The notes below the pieces were generated by a model. That model was not told the origin of the DNA and did not search any database. It worked only from the letters and a program-made list of their open reading frames with translations. This document shows, piece after piece, positions 8,874 through 16,617 of a stretch of DNA of 64,000 bases. The position numbers were made by a program, and so were the translations under genes. How positions within the stretch are numbered: the stretch's first letter is position 1; each line of letters begins with the position of its first letter. Source of the DNA: Paractinoplanes ferrugineus (lineage in GTDB: Bacteria; Actinomycetota; Actinomycetes; Mycobacteriales; Micromonosporaceae); contig NZ_BOMM01000047.1 of NCBI RefSeq assembly GCF_016862195.1, positions 248,001-312,000 on the forward strand, given 5' to 3'.

Positions 8874-9629
8874 TCAGGAGTCGCGCAGCCAGACGCGAAG
8901 TGGGCCGAGCGTCGTGAAGCCGCCGGCGAGTGCGTGCGCGAGGTCGTCACCGTGCTGGTAGCCGATCAGGGGGACGCCGGGGAAGCTGTCGGCAGCTGCG
9001 GTGATCGCCGATGACCAAGCGACGTCGGCGTCGCTGTCGTCGACAGTGAAGACGTTGGAAATGCCGACCACCCCGGAGCTGTCATTCAAGACGGCACCCG
9101 CGCGGAGGTCGTCGCCGAGGTGAAGGCCGACCACCAGTACAGCCGGGTCGTCCAGCAGTTCTGGCCGGAAGACGTCCGGGGCATTGCCGCCGCCGTGCCA
9201 GGCTGTCTGCCAGATCCGCAGCTGGGCCGCCGTGGAGATGCGCTCGGCGCGCAGGTTCGGTTTCGAGGGCGCGGCCAGTTCCGGTCGGCGGTGGATCCAC
9301 TGGGCCGTGAAGAGCTCGACGAAGCCGTATGGAACGAGGTCGAGAGCGGCGAAGCTGTCCTTGACGGAGCACCCGGGCGAGGCAGTATCGATCTCGGACA
9401 GAAAGTCCGCGGGCGCCGCGTCGGGCTGCAGGGTGACAGCGTCCGGGTAGTACGGCGGCGTGCGGTCGGAACTGCGCCAAGCTTTCTCGCTGAAGGTGTG
9501 TGCCAAGCCGTGGGAGTCGCCGACGGCGGCGCACCAGTCGGCGTTGTTTCTGGCTGCGGCAACAATGACAGGCGGAGTCTCGGGGGAGGTCACCCGGGGT
9601 AGGTTGACACAGAGCAGGATCGACCGCAT
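8874..9629 (-). CDS. GNAT-like conserved protein of unknown function
   Basis: A 251-residue soluble protein starting at ATG 9629, with GGAAAG upstream. Its N-terminal half has a run of Trp/Asp/Pro motifs (WCAAVGDSHGL, RTPPYYPDAVTL, SVKDSFAALDL) that I associate with an uncharacterised actinobacterial family. The C-terminal half (VVGISNVFTVDDSDADVAW, then LIGYQHGDDLAHALAGGFTTLGPLRVWLRD) looks like the end of a GNAT acetyltransferase fold. The acceptor substrate is unknown and catalytic activity is not shown. It ends 57 bases from the DevS-type kinase stop, in convergent orientation. Confidence 0.7.
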   Translation of the reverse strand: MRSILLCVNLPRVTSPETPPVIVAAARNNADWCAAVGDSHGLAHTFSEKAWRSSDRTPPYYPDAVTLQPDAAPADFLSEIDTASPGCSVKDSFAALDLVPYGFVELFTAQWIHRRPELAAPSKPNLRAERISTAAQLRIWQTAWHGGGNAPDVFRPELLDDPAVLVVGLHLGDDLRAGAVLNDSSGVVGISNVFTVDDSDADVAWSSAITAAADSFPGVPLIGYQHGDDLAHALAGGFTTLGPLRVWLRDS

Positions 9630-9772
9630 GGCACTTTCCGGCTGCCGCTCTCTGCGCTGGGCCGGAAGCCTCTGGTGAATGGGCCAACAGCGATGAATGG
9701 TGACGTCAGGTGACCACTGCGCCGGCCGGAGGACCGCAGCGGTCGCCATCACCGAAGATCTCTTCCAGGAAG

Positions 9773-9803
9773 GGCCGCCGCCCGTGGTGCATGGGCGGCG
9801 GCC
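9773..9803 (-). terminator. Strong GC hairpin downstream of the universal stress protein
   Basis: Perfect 11-bp arms (GGCCGCCGCCC at 9773-9783 and GGGCGGCGGCC at 9793-9803) flank a 9-base loop. The hairpin lies 13 bases past the stop codon of the minus-strand USP gene. No U-tract follows, as is usual for actinobacterial terminators. Confidence 0.65.
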
Positions 9804-9815
9804 ACCGTTCTCGTC

Positions 9816-10265
9816 TCACTTGCCGCGGACCACGGTCACCGGGCAGTGCGCGTGCTGAACGCAGAGCTGACTCACCGAGCCGAGCAGCGTACCCGCGAAC
9901 GCGCCGTGCCCGCGGGAGCCGACGACCAGCAGGGCTGCGTGCGCCGACGCGTCGATCAGCACCTGAGCCGGATGCCCGGGCATCGTGGACTCGACCACTT
10001 GGATCGGTGGTGAATCGATCCCGACGGCTTCCTGAACCACCTCGGCGAGAAGCTTGCCGGCGGCGGCACCGAAGTCCTCGTACGAGATCAGGCCCCAACT
10101 CGGGTAGGTGGGAATCTCCCAGGCGATGATGGCCCGCACCCGGGCGCCGGTCAGTCGCGCCTGACCGATCGCCCATCGCAGAGCCGCTTTGGCCGGAACG
10201 GACCCGTCGACGCCGACGATGATGTCCGAGTCCCGGACTTTGTCGATGTGCACACCTTCAGACAT
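9816..10265 (-). CDS. Universal stress protein (UspA family), single domain
   Basis: A 149-residue protein starting at ATG 10265, with GGAGG 6 bases upstream. It begins IIVGVDGSVPAKAALRWAIGQA (USP strand 1/helix 1) and ends with the ATP-binding signature G-x2-G-x9-GS in GSRGHGAFAGTLLGS, followed by HCPVTVVRGK. Family members bind ATP and accumulate in hypoxia, stationary phase or oxidative stress. In mycobacterial and Streptomyces dormancy regulons such proteins are controlled by DevR/OsdR. The gene is divergent from the DoxX gene, with a DosR-like box between them. Confidence 0.93.
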   Translation of the reverse strand: MSEGVHIDKVRDSDIIVGVDGSVPAKAALRWAIGQARLTGARVRAIIAWEIPTYPSWGLISYEDFGAAAGKLLAEVVQEAVGIDSPPIQVVESTMPGHPAQVLIDASAHAALLVVGSRGHGAFAGTLLGSVSQLCVQHAHCPVTVVRGK

Positions 10266-10331
10266 CGCGAACCTCCTTCTGGCCACCCTCCTTCGCGCCG
10301 GCAACTCCGACCAGAGTCGGTCGGCCTTTAC

Positions 10332-10351
10332 GGGACAGGGGTCGCTGTCCC
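10332..10351. promoter_or_regulatory. Perfect inverted repeat in the USP/DoxX divergent promoter
   Basis: GGGACAG and CTGTCCC (7-bp arms) are separated by 6 bases. Both arms contain the GGGAC/GTCCC half-site used by DosR-family regulators, but they are spaced 6 bp wider than the canonical box. It could be a second, non-canonical site or an independent operator. Confidence 0.4.
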
Positions 10352-10376
10352 ATGTCGATAGTCGCCGAGACGCGTA

Positions 10377-10390
10377 GTGACCGAAGTCCC
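10377..10390. promoter_or_regulatory. DevR/DosR/OsdR-like binding box
   Basis: GTGACCGAAGTCCC on the plus strand reads GGGACTTCGGTCAC on the minus strand. It matches the GGGAC-N4-GTCCC core of the DosR-family box with one mismatch. It lies 112 bases before the USP start and 84 bases before the DoxX start, so one site could serve both genes. Confidence 0.55.
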
Positions 10391-10473
10391 GGGCGATCGG
10401 GCCGCAAGGCCGCATCGCCTTCCCGGCCGGGAAGGCAATGTCGAAGGTACGGACATCGACAAGGGAGGACACC

Positions 10474-11064
10474 ATGACCACCACCGGCCGGGGCTCGGCC
10501 ACCCACCTGGAAAAGGTGGAGGCACCCGGCTCCATGCTCACCAAGACGGCCGCCAGGAGCCTCGCCGTCCTACGCATCTCCACCGGCCTGCTGTTCCTCT
10601 GGGCATTCCTCGACAAAACACTCGGCTGGGGCTACGCGACCCCGTCAGCACGTGCCTGGATCAACGGCGGCTCCCCCACCAAAGGCTTCCTCTCCACCGT
10701 CGACGCCGGCCCGAGCTGGCTGCAGACCCTCTTCCACGACATCGCCGGTAACCCCTGGACGGACTGGCTGTTCATGCTCGGCCTGCTCGGCACCGGCATC
10801 GCCTTCCTCCTCGGCATCGGCATGCGCATCGCCGCCGGCGCCGCCGTCGCCATGATGGCACTGATGTGGATCGCCGAATGGCCGCTGGACAAGACCACCG
10901 CCGCCGGCAAACCGAGCGGCTCCACCAACCCGATCGTCGACTACCACTTCATCTACGCCGTCACCGCTGTCGTCCTGTCCCTGACCTACGCCGGACACAC
11001 CTGGGGCCTCGGCCGCTGGTGGGCCTCGCAATCCTTCGTGCAGAAGAACCGCTGGCTCATCTGA
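10474..11064 (+). CDS. DoxX-family membrane protein
   Basis: A 196-residue protein with four predicted transmembrane helices (about LAVLRISTGLLFLWAFLDK, WLFMLGLLGTGIAFLLGIGM, AAGAAVAMMALMWIA and FIYAVTAVVLSLTYAG). The family covers DoxD/DoxX subunits of quinone-linked oxidoreductases and many uncharacterised proteins. ATG 10474 follows AGGGAGGA, whereas the longer frame from 10438 lacks such a site. It is divergent from the USP gene and probably co-transcribed with the next genes. A role in membrane redox balance is inferred from family and context only. Confidence 0.85.
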   Translation: MTTTGRGSATHLEKVEAPGSMLTKTAARSLAVLRISTGLLFLWAFLDKTLGWGYATPSARAWINGGSPTKGFLSTVDAGPSWLQTLFHDIAGNPWTDWLFMLGLLGTGIAFLLGIGMRIAAGAAVAMMALMWIAEWPLDKTTAAGKPSGSTNPIVDYHFIYAVTAVVLSLTYAGHTWGLGRWWASQSFVQKNRWLI

Positions 11065-11077
11065 GCACCAACCAGCC

Positions 11078-11112
11078 CCGCCCGGCCCGAGCGGGCCGAG
11101 CGGGCCGGGCGG
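11078..11112 (+). terminator. 12-bp GC hairpin after the DoxX gene
   Basis: Arms at 11078-11089 and 11101-11112 pair over 12 bp, with an 11-base loop. It lies just after the DoxX stop (11064) and 24 bases before the next ATG. It may be a partial terminator or an mRNA processing/stability element inside a multi-gene transcript. Confidence 0.5.
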
Positions 11113-11136
11113 CGGGCAACGACGCGGAGGTGAGCA

Positions 11137-11655
11137 ATGATCTATCACATCGAAGACCGGGTCTTGACTGCCCAGGACACCGTGGTCAGCCGGGCCAGCA
11201 TGCCGGTCGCTCAGCTTCCTGAATGGATAGCGAGCGTGTATGCGCAGGTTCGTCACTACCTGAGCGACCGGGGTGTCCGGGCGGACGGACCGCCTTTCGC
11301 TCGCTACGCCCTGCACGAGGGCGTCGTCGACGTGGAGGCCGGATTCCCGGTCCTGGGCTCGGTGGTCGGGAACGGGCGCATCACGGCTTCGCGGCTGCCC
11401 GGCGGACCGGCGGCGGTCACCACCCACTTCGGCCGGTACGAAGACATCGGTGGAGCCCACGAGGCCGTCCACGACTGGTTGACCGAGCGAGGCCTCGAGC
11501 ACGCGGGACCGCATTGGGAGGTGTACTACACCAACCCCGCAGCCCAGCCGGACACCGACACCTGGAGCACCGATGTGGTGTGGCCCTACCGGGACGCGGC
11601 CGGGCGAAGATCTCCCGCCGGGTCCGGCAGCCGGGACAGAGGTGAGGAGGCGTAA
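11137..11655 (+). CDS. GyrI-like / AraC effector-binding-domain protein
   Basis: A 172-residue soluble protein with a GyrI-like (SOUL/BmrR-type) ligand-binding fold. It begins YHIEDRVLTAQDTVVSRASMP and contains PPFARYALHEGVVDVEAGFPV, LPGGPAAVTTHFGRYEDIGGAHEAVHDWL and a closing WEVYYTNPA segment with the typical Glu-Tyr-Tyr pattern. Such stand-alone domains bind small hydrophobic or cationic compounds, and some hydrolyse them. The C-terminal 25 residues are charged and look disordered. GGAGG precedes ATG 11137. It sits 4 bases before the nitroreductase start, so the two are co-translated. Confidence 0.85.
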   Translation: MIYHIEDRVLTAQDTVVSRASMPVAQLPEWIASVYAQVRHYLSDRGVRADGPPFARYALHEGVVDVEAGFPVLGSVVGNGRITASRLPGGPAAVTTHFGRYEDIGGAHEAVHDWLTERGLEHAGPHWEVYYTNPAAQPDTDTWSTDVVWPYRDAAGRRSPAGSGSRDRGEEA

Positions 11656-11659
11656 CACC

Positions 11660-12481
11660 ATGACACCGCTCGAATTGGCCGCTCGTACCGCGCAGCGCGC
11701 GCCGTCGATCCTCAACACCCAGCCGTGGACCTGGCGGATCACCGGAAACGTGATGGAACTGTCAGCCGATCCGGACCGCCGGATCGGCAGTATCGATCCG
11801 GATGGGCGCCTGTTGCTGCTCAGTTGCGGCGCCGCCCTGCACCACGCCCGCATCGCTTTGAACTCGGCGGGCTGGGCGACGACGGTGGACCGGCTGCCCG
11901 ACCAGGAGCGGCCGGATCTACTGGCGCGCATCCGTCTCACCGGTGAGACGACACCGGATCCCGAGGACTGGCGGATGGCGGCGGCCATCCGCCGGCGCCG
12001 CACCGATCGGCGCGCCTTCGCCGACGAGCCGGTGAGCGACTTCGAGCTGACCAAGCTGCGCCGGTTCGTCGAGTCGGAGGGCACCTATCTGCACGTGGTG
12101 CGACCCGACCAACTGCCGATGCTGGCCGCCTGCGTGCGCGATCTTGCGCCGGGCAGCCAGGTCGCGGTGCCCGCCGACGCGGCCCGCGACCGGGGCGCCG
12201 CTTACGTCGTTCTCTTCGGGGTGGACAGTCAGCCCCTGGACCTTCTGCGGGCCGGTGAGGCACTGTCCGCCTTGCTGCTGCTCGCCACCGCCGATGGATT
12301 GGCAACGGCGCCGCTCAGTGACGCGGTCGAGATCGCGTGGCCCCACCAGCTGCTGCGCGGTCTGCTCGCCGGCCTGGGCGAACCCTATGTGGCGGTGCGA
12401 CTGGGCCACGCCCGGAACCGTGAGCCGCTTCCCCCGGTTCCGCGCCGAGACCCGCGCGACGTCATCGCGATCACCGATTGA
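11660..12481 (+). CDS. Acg-family nitroreductase-like flavoprotein
   Basis: A 273-residue protein. The opening RAPSILNTQPWTWRI is the hallmark of the Acg (Rv2032-like) nitroreductase family, and RRRRTDRRAFADEPV is the mid-domain FMN-family motif. In Mycobacterium, Acg is one of the most strongly DosR-induced genes; it binds FMN in a lidded pocket and may act as a flavin store rather than a reductase. Streptomyces OsdR regulons also contain such proteins. ATG 11660 follows AGGAGG. Its place between a GyrI-like gene and PPDK supports membership of the stress block. Confidence 0.88.
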   Translation: MTPLELAARTAQRAPSILNTQPWTWRITGNVMELSADPDRRIGSIDPDGRLLLLSCGAALHHARIALNSAGWATTVDRLPDQERPDLLARIRLTGETTPDPEDWRMAAAIRRRRTDRRAFADEPVSDFELTKLRRFVESEGTYLHVVRPDQLPMLAACVRDLAPGSQVAVPADAARDRGAAYVVLFGVDSQPLDLLRAGEALSALLLLATADGLATAPLSDAVEIAWPHQLLRGLLAGLGEPYVAVRLGHARNREPLPPVPRRDPRDVIAITD

Positions 12482-12608
12482 CCGTTCCGGCATGAGCAAG
12501 GCGAGCCCGGCCGGGACATTCGACTCTGGTCGCAGCGACGCCACCGGCATATTACGAAGAAGGAACCGCAACCGGACGAAGAGGAGCGCAACGGAGAAGG
12601 AGCATCCC

Positions 12609-15257
12609 ATGTCCAGGTACGTCTACGACTTCATCGACGGCCACAAGGACCGCAAAGACCTGCTCGGCGGAAAGGGCGCGAACCTCGCCGAGATGACCCG
12701 GATGGGTCTGCCCGTTCCGCCGGGCTTCACCATCACCACCGACACCTGCCGCGAGTACCTGGCCACCGGGTCCATGCCCACCGGGCTCCTCGCGGAGGTC
12801 GAGCACCACCTGCGCCAACTGCAGGCGGCCGCGGGCCGCACCTTCGGCGACCCGGCCGACCCGCTGTTGCTGTCGGTCCGCTCCGGGGCCAAGTTCTCCA
12901 TGCCCGGGATGATGGAGACGATCCTCGACATCGGGCTCAACGACACCACCGTGGCCGGACTGGCCCGGCGCAGCGGTGACGAACGGTTCGCCTGGGACTC
13001 CTATCGCCGACTCATTCAGATGTTCGGCAGGACAGTGTTCGGCGTGCCCGGCGACGAGTTCGAGGCGCCACTCGGCGCGGCCCGGGCGTCCGCCGGCGTG
13101 GTCTGCGACGCGGAACTGGCCGCCCCGGCACTGCGGGACCTGGTGGAGGCGGACAAGAAGATCTTCCATTCGTTCACCGGCCGGGACTTCCCGCAGGCTC
13201 CGCACGAGCAGCTGTTCCTCGCGATCAGCGCGGTGTTCCGGTCATGGAACGCCGAGCGGGCCGTGCTCTATCGCCGCCAGGAACGCATCCCCCAGGACCT
13301 GGGCACCGCCGTCAACGTGATGGCCATGGTCTTCGGCAACCGCGGCGAGAACTCCGGAACCGGGGTGGCCTTCACCCGCGACCCGGCCACCGGGCGGCGT
13401 GGCGTCTACGGCGACTACCTTCCCAACGCCCAGGGCGAGGACGTCGTCGCCGGCATCCGCAACACCGTCGCCCTGAGCGAGCTCGCCGACATCGACCCGA
13501 GCAGCTACCGGCAGCTGCTGGCGATCATGCAGCGGCTCGAACAGCGCTATCAGGATCTGTGCGACATCGAGTTCACCATCGAGAACGGCAAGCTGTGGAT
13601 GTTGCAGACGAGGGTCGGCAAACGCACGCCGGCAGCCGCTTTCGTCATCGCCGCGCAACTGCTCGACGAGGGCACGATCACCCTCGACGAGGCGCTCCAA
13701 CGGGTCACCGGCGCGCAGCTCGCCCACCTGATGTTCCCCGGCTTCGACCGATCCGCGGCCCCGGCACCGCTGGCCACCGGCGTGCCGGCATCGCCCGGTG
13801 CCTCGGTCGGCGCGATCGTTCTCGACTCCGCCGCCGCGGTCGCCGCGACGGGTCCGGTCATCCTGGTCCGCCGGGAGACCGACCCCGACGACCTGCCCGG
13901 CATGATCGCCGCCCAAGGCGTTCTGACCAGCCACGGCGGGAAGACCTCACACGCGGCCGTGGTCGCCCGAGGCATGGGCAAGACGTGCGTCTGCGGTGCC
14001 GAGGCCCTCGACATCGGCGACGACCAGGTGACGGTCGCCGGTCGCACGCTGCGCGCCGGTGACGTCATCTCGATCGACGGGACCACCGGCCACATCTACC
14101 TCGGCGCCGTCGCGGTGCGTCCGTCGAAGGTCGTCCGCTATTTCGAGGGCGAACTGACCGCATCCGGCGATCCGCTGCTCTCCGCCGTCGAACGACTCAT
14201 GATCCACGCCGACCGCACCGCCCGGATCGAGGTCCACGCCAACGCCGACAACGGCCCGGACGCGCGGCGAGCGGCACGGTTCGGCGCCACCGGGATCGGC
14301 CTGTGCCGCACCGAGCACATGTTCCTCGGCGACCGCCGGGTGCTTATCGAGCGGTTGATCCTGCAGCAGAGCCAGGAGGCGCTCGACGCACTGCTGCCGC
14401 TTCAGCGTGCGGACTTCGAGCAGATCCTTGAGGCGATGGACGGAGCCCCGGTCACCATCCGGCTCATCGACCCACCACTGCACGAATTCCTGCCCGCGGT
14501 GGAGGACCTGATCGCGAACGTTGCTCGTGCGCAGGCCCTGGGTGCGGACCCGGGGCATGACGGTGCCCTGCTGACGGCCGTGCGGCGCATACACGAGCGG
14601 AACCCGATGCTGGGCCTGCGCGGCGTACGCCTCGGCCTCGTGCTTCCCGGCCTGTTCGCGATGCAGGTCCGGGCGGTCGCGGAGGCCGCCGCCGCGCGGG
14701 TCGCCGCGGGCGGCGACCCGCGGCCGGAGATCATGGTTCCGCTGGTCGGTGCCGTGCAGGAGCTTGAGACGGTACGGGCGGAGGCCGAACGGATCGTGGC
14801 ATCGGTCCCGGGCGCGCCCCCGATCCGGATCGGCACCATGATCGAGGTCCCGAGAGCGGCGCTGACCGCCGGCCAGATCGCCTCGGCAGCCGAGTTCTTC
14901 TCGTTCGGCACCAACGACCTCACCCAGATGACGTGGGGTTTCTCCCGCGACGACGTCGAGGGTGCCTTCTTCGGCCGTTACCTGGAGCTCGGTATCTTCG
15001 CCGTCTCCCCGTTCGAGACGATCGACCGCGACGGCGTGGGTGAACTCGTACGCATCGCCGTCGAACGGGGCCGCGCGGCCCGGCCGGGTCTGACCATCGG
15101 GGTCTGCGGCGAACACGGCGGAGACCCCGCTTCGGTGCGGTTCTTCGCCGACGCCGGCCTGGACTACGTGTCCTGTTCCCCGTTCCGGGTCCCGGTCGCC
15201 CGGCTCGAAGCCGGCCGCGCCGGTCTTGCCTGCACCAACGGGTCCGACAGCAGATGA
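12609..15257 (+). CDS. ppdK: Pyruvate, phosphate dikinase
   Basis: An 882-residue enzyme of normal family length that interconverts pyruvate + ATP + Pi with PEP + AMP + PPi. The N-terminal ATP-grasp nucleotide domain starts DGHKDRKDLLGGKGANLAEM. The mobile phosphohistidine domain carries GGKTSHAAVVARGMGKTCVCG, with the His that shuttles phosphate. The C-terminal PEP/pyruvate TIM barrel has GLCRTEHMF, SFGTNDLTQMTWGFSRDD and the catalytic Cys in GVCGEHGGDP. GGAGAAGGAG precedes ATG 12609. A weak DosR-like half-box (GGGAC at 12513) lies upstream. PPDK allows PPi-based glycolysis or gluconeogenesis under energy stress, and Streptomyces has a copy in its OsdR cluster. Confidence 0.95.
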   Translation: MSRYVYDFIDGHKDRKDLLGGKGANLAEMTRMGLPVPPGFTITTDTCREYLATGSMPTGLLAEVEHHLRQLQAAAGRTFGDPADPLLLSVRSGAKFSMPGMMETILDIGLNDTTVAGLARRSGDERFAWDSYRRLIQMFGRTVFGVPGDEFEAPLGAARASAGVVCDAELAAPALRDLVEADKKIFHSFTGRDFPQAPHEQLFLAISAVFRSWNAERAVLYRRQERIPQDLGTAVNVMAMVFGNRGENSGTGVAFTRDPATGRRGVYGDYLPNAQGEDVVAGIRNTVALSELADIDPSSYRQLLAIMQRLEQRYQDLCDIEFTIENGKLWMLQTRVGKRTPAAAFVIAAQLLDEGTITLDEALQRVTGAQLAHLMFPGFDRSAAPAPLATGVPASPGASVGAIVLDSAAAVAATGPVILVRRETDPDDLPGMIAAQGVLTSHGGKTSHAAVVARGMGKTCVCGAEALDIGDDQVTVAGRTLRAGDVISIDGTTGHIYLGAVAVRPSKVVRYFEGELTASGDPLLSAVERLMIHADRTARIEVHANADNGPDARRAARFGATGIGLCRTEHMFLGDRRVLIERLILQQSQEALDALLPLQRADFEQILEAMDGAPVTIRLIDPPLHEFLPAVEDLIANVARAQALGADPGHDGALLTAVRRIHERNPMLGLRGVRLGLVLPGLFAMQVRAVAEAAAARVAAGGDPRPEIMVPLVGAVQELETVRAEAERIVASVPGAPPIRIGTMIEVPRAALTAGQIASAAEFFSFGTNDLTQMTWGFSRDDVEGAFFGRYLELGIFAVSPFETIDRDGVGELVRIAVERGRAARPGLTIGVCGEHGGDPASVRFFADAGLDYVSCSPFRVPVARLEAGRAGLACTNGSDSR

Positions 15258-15268
15258 CCCACGATCGA

Positions 15269-15305
15269 CGACCGGCCGTCAGGTGCTCGATGTGGCGGCC
15301 GGTCG
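15269..15305 (+). terminator. Hairpin downstream of ppdK
   Basis: Perfect 10-bp arms, CGACCGGCCG (15269-15278) and CGGCCGGTCG (15296-15305), lie 12 bases past the ppdK stop. A second overlapping pair (GATGTGG/CCACATC) could extend the structure. It probably ends the stress-block transcript. Confidence 0.6.
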
Positions 15306-15431
15306 GATGCCCACATCAGATCGTACTGAGGCCGTTTGCCCGGTTCAGGACCTATGGCTGATTAATTAGTCAGTTGGCTGCACCACCGGGCGAGGGGACG
15401 CAAGATCGGGTAGAGACGAACGCGAGAGTGG

Positions 15432-16496
15432 GTGAGGGTATTGCTGAAAGAACTTCCGGGGCGGCGGGTGCGGGTGCGCCCCGGTCCGACGACGGAACCC
15501 ATGGTGGCGGGTTTCGGCGGCGAAGAGATCCTGGACGCCGTTCAGGCCAACATCTTCCTGGCCGATCTGAACTTCAGTCTGGTTTATGCGAGTCCGAAGG
15601 CGCTGGAGACGTTACGGGTGATCGGTCCGGAGATCGAACGCGTATTCCACGTCTCCGTGGCCGACATCCTCGGCGGCAGCATTCATCGCTTCCACCGGGA
15701 CCCGGGCCGCATCGAAGCGATCCTGACCGACCCGCGGTTCCAGCCGCGGGACGCGGTGTTCAGCTTCGGGTCGATCACCCTCGACACCCACATCAACCAG
15801 ATCCGCCGGGCCGGTACGGTCGTCGGCTACGTGGTGGCCTGGGAGGACATCAGTGACCGCGTCGCGGCGGAGAACCAGGCCCAACTGATGACCGGCCGCT
15901 TGGAGGAGACGATCGGCAAGACCCAGCGGGTGAGTGCTTCGCTGCATGCTGTATCCACGGCCATGGGGGAGATGACAGATGCCGTCAACGAGATCTCCCG
16001 GACCGGCAACGGCGCCGCCGAAGTCGTCACCAACGCGGTCACCGCGATCGGAAGTGCCTCCGAGACGATGACTCGGCTCGGCGACGCCTCGGGCCGGATC
16101 GACGACATGGTCACGACGATCTCGTCGATCGCTCGGCAGACCAATCTGCTCGCCCTGAACGCGACGATCGAGGCGGCCCGAGCGGGTGCGGCCGGCAAGG
16201 GCTTCGCCGTGGTCGCCGGCGAGGTCAAGGACCTGTCCAGCGCGACCCAGGCGGCAACCGAGCAGATCGGCGAACTCGTCGGCAACATCCAGCAGCTCAG
16301 TCAGGCCGCGGCCGCGGAGATGCAGAAGATCGCCTCGATCGTCGACGTCGTCCAAGGAAACCAGAGCGCCGTCGCGGCGGCCGTGGAGCAGCAGACCGCC
16401 ACCAGCCAGGAAATCGCCCGCGGCCTGGACAACGCCGCGCAGGACGCGGCCGCGGTCACCCGGGAGGTATCCGAATTCCTCCGTCAGGACTCCTGA
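15432..16496 (+). CDS. Soluble PAS-domain methyl-accepting chemotaxis-type signal transducer
   Basis: A 354-residue protein without membrane segments. A PAS-like domain (about residues 32-140, ILDAVQANIFLADLNFSLVYASPKALETL to VVAWEDISDR) is followed by a short coiled coil. An MCP signalling domain follows, with the highly conserved hairpin tip ARQTNLLALNATIEAARAG and GKGFAVVAGEVKDLS. It would bundle with other transducers and CheA/CheW in the cytoplasm, but no che genes are present in this window. GTG 15432 is used; ATG 15501 is a reasonable alternative that keeps the whole PAS domain. The location, 120 bases before a large sensor kinase on the same strand, suggests joint expression. Confidence 0.87.
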   Translation: MRVLLKELPGRRVRVRPGPTTEPMVAGFGGEEILDAVQANIFLADLNFSLVYASPKALETLRVIGPEIERVFHVSVADILGGSIHRFHRDPGRIEAILTDPRFQPRDAVFSFGSITLDTHINQIRRAGTVVGYVVAWEDISDRVAAENQAQLMTGRLEETIGKTQRVSASLHAVSTAMGEMTDAVNEISRTGNGAAEVVTNAVTAIGSASETMTRLGDASGRIDDMVTTISSIARQTNLLALNATIEAARAGAAGKGFAVVAGEVKDLSSATQAATEQIGELVGNIQQLSQAAAAEMQKIASIVDVVQGNQSAVAAAVEQQTATSQEIARGLDNAAQDAAAVTREVSEFLRQDS

Positions 16497-16617
16497 CGAC
16501 AAACCGGGCACGACGCATGCGACCGCTCTCGTTTCGCACCCGACCGGTTCCGCCGACCGCCCGTTTCCTCGCCGATCGCAGCGGATGATATGCACGGGAT
16601 CGGGCAGGGGAGTCGAG

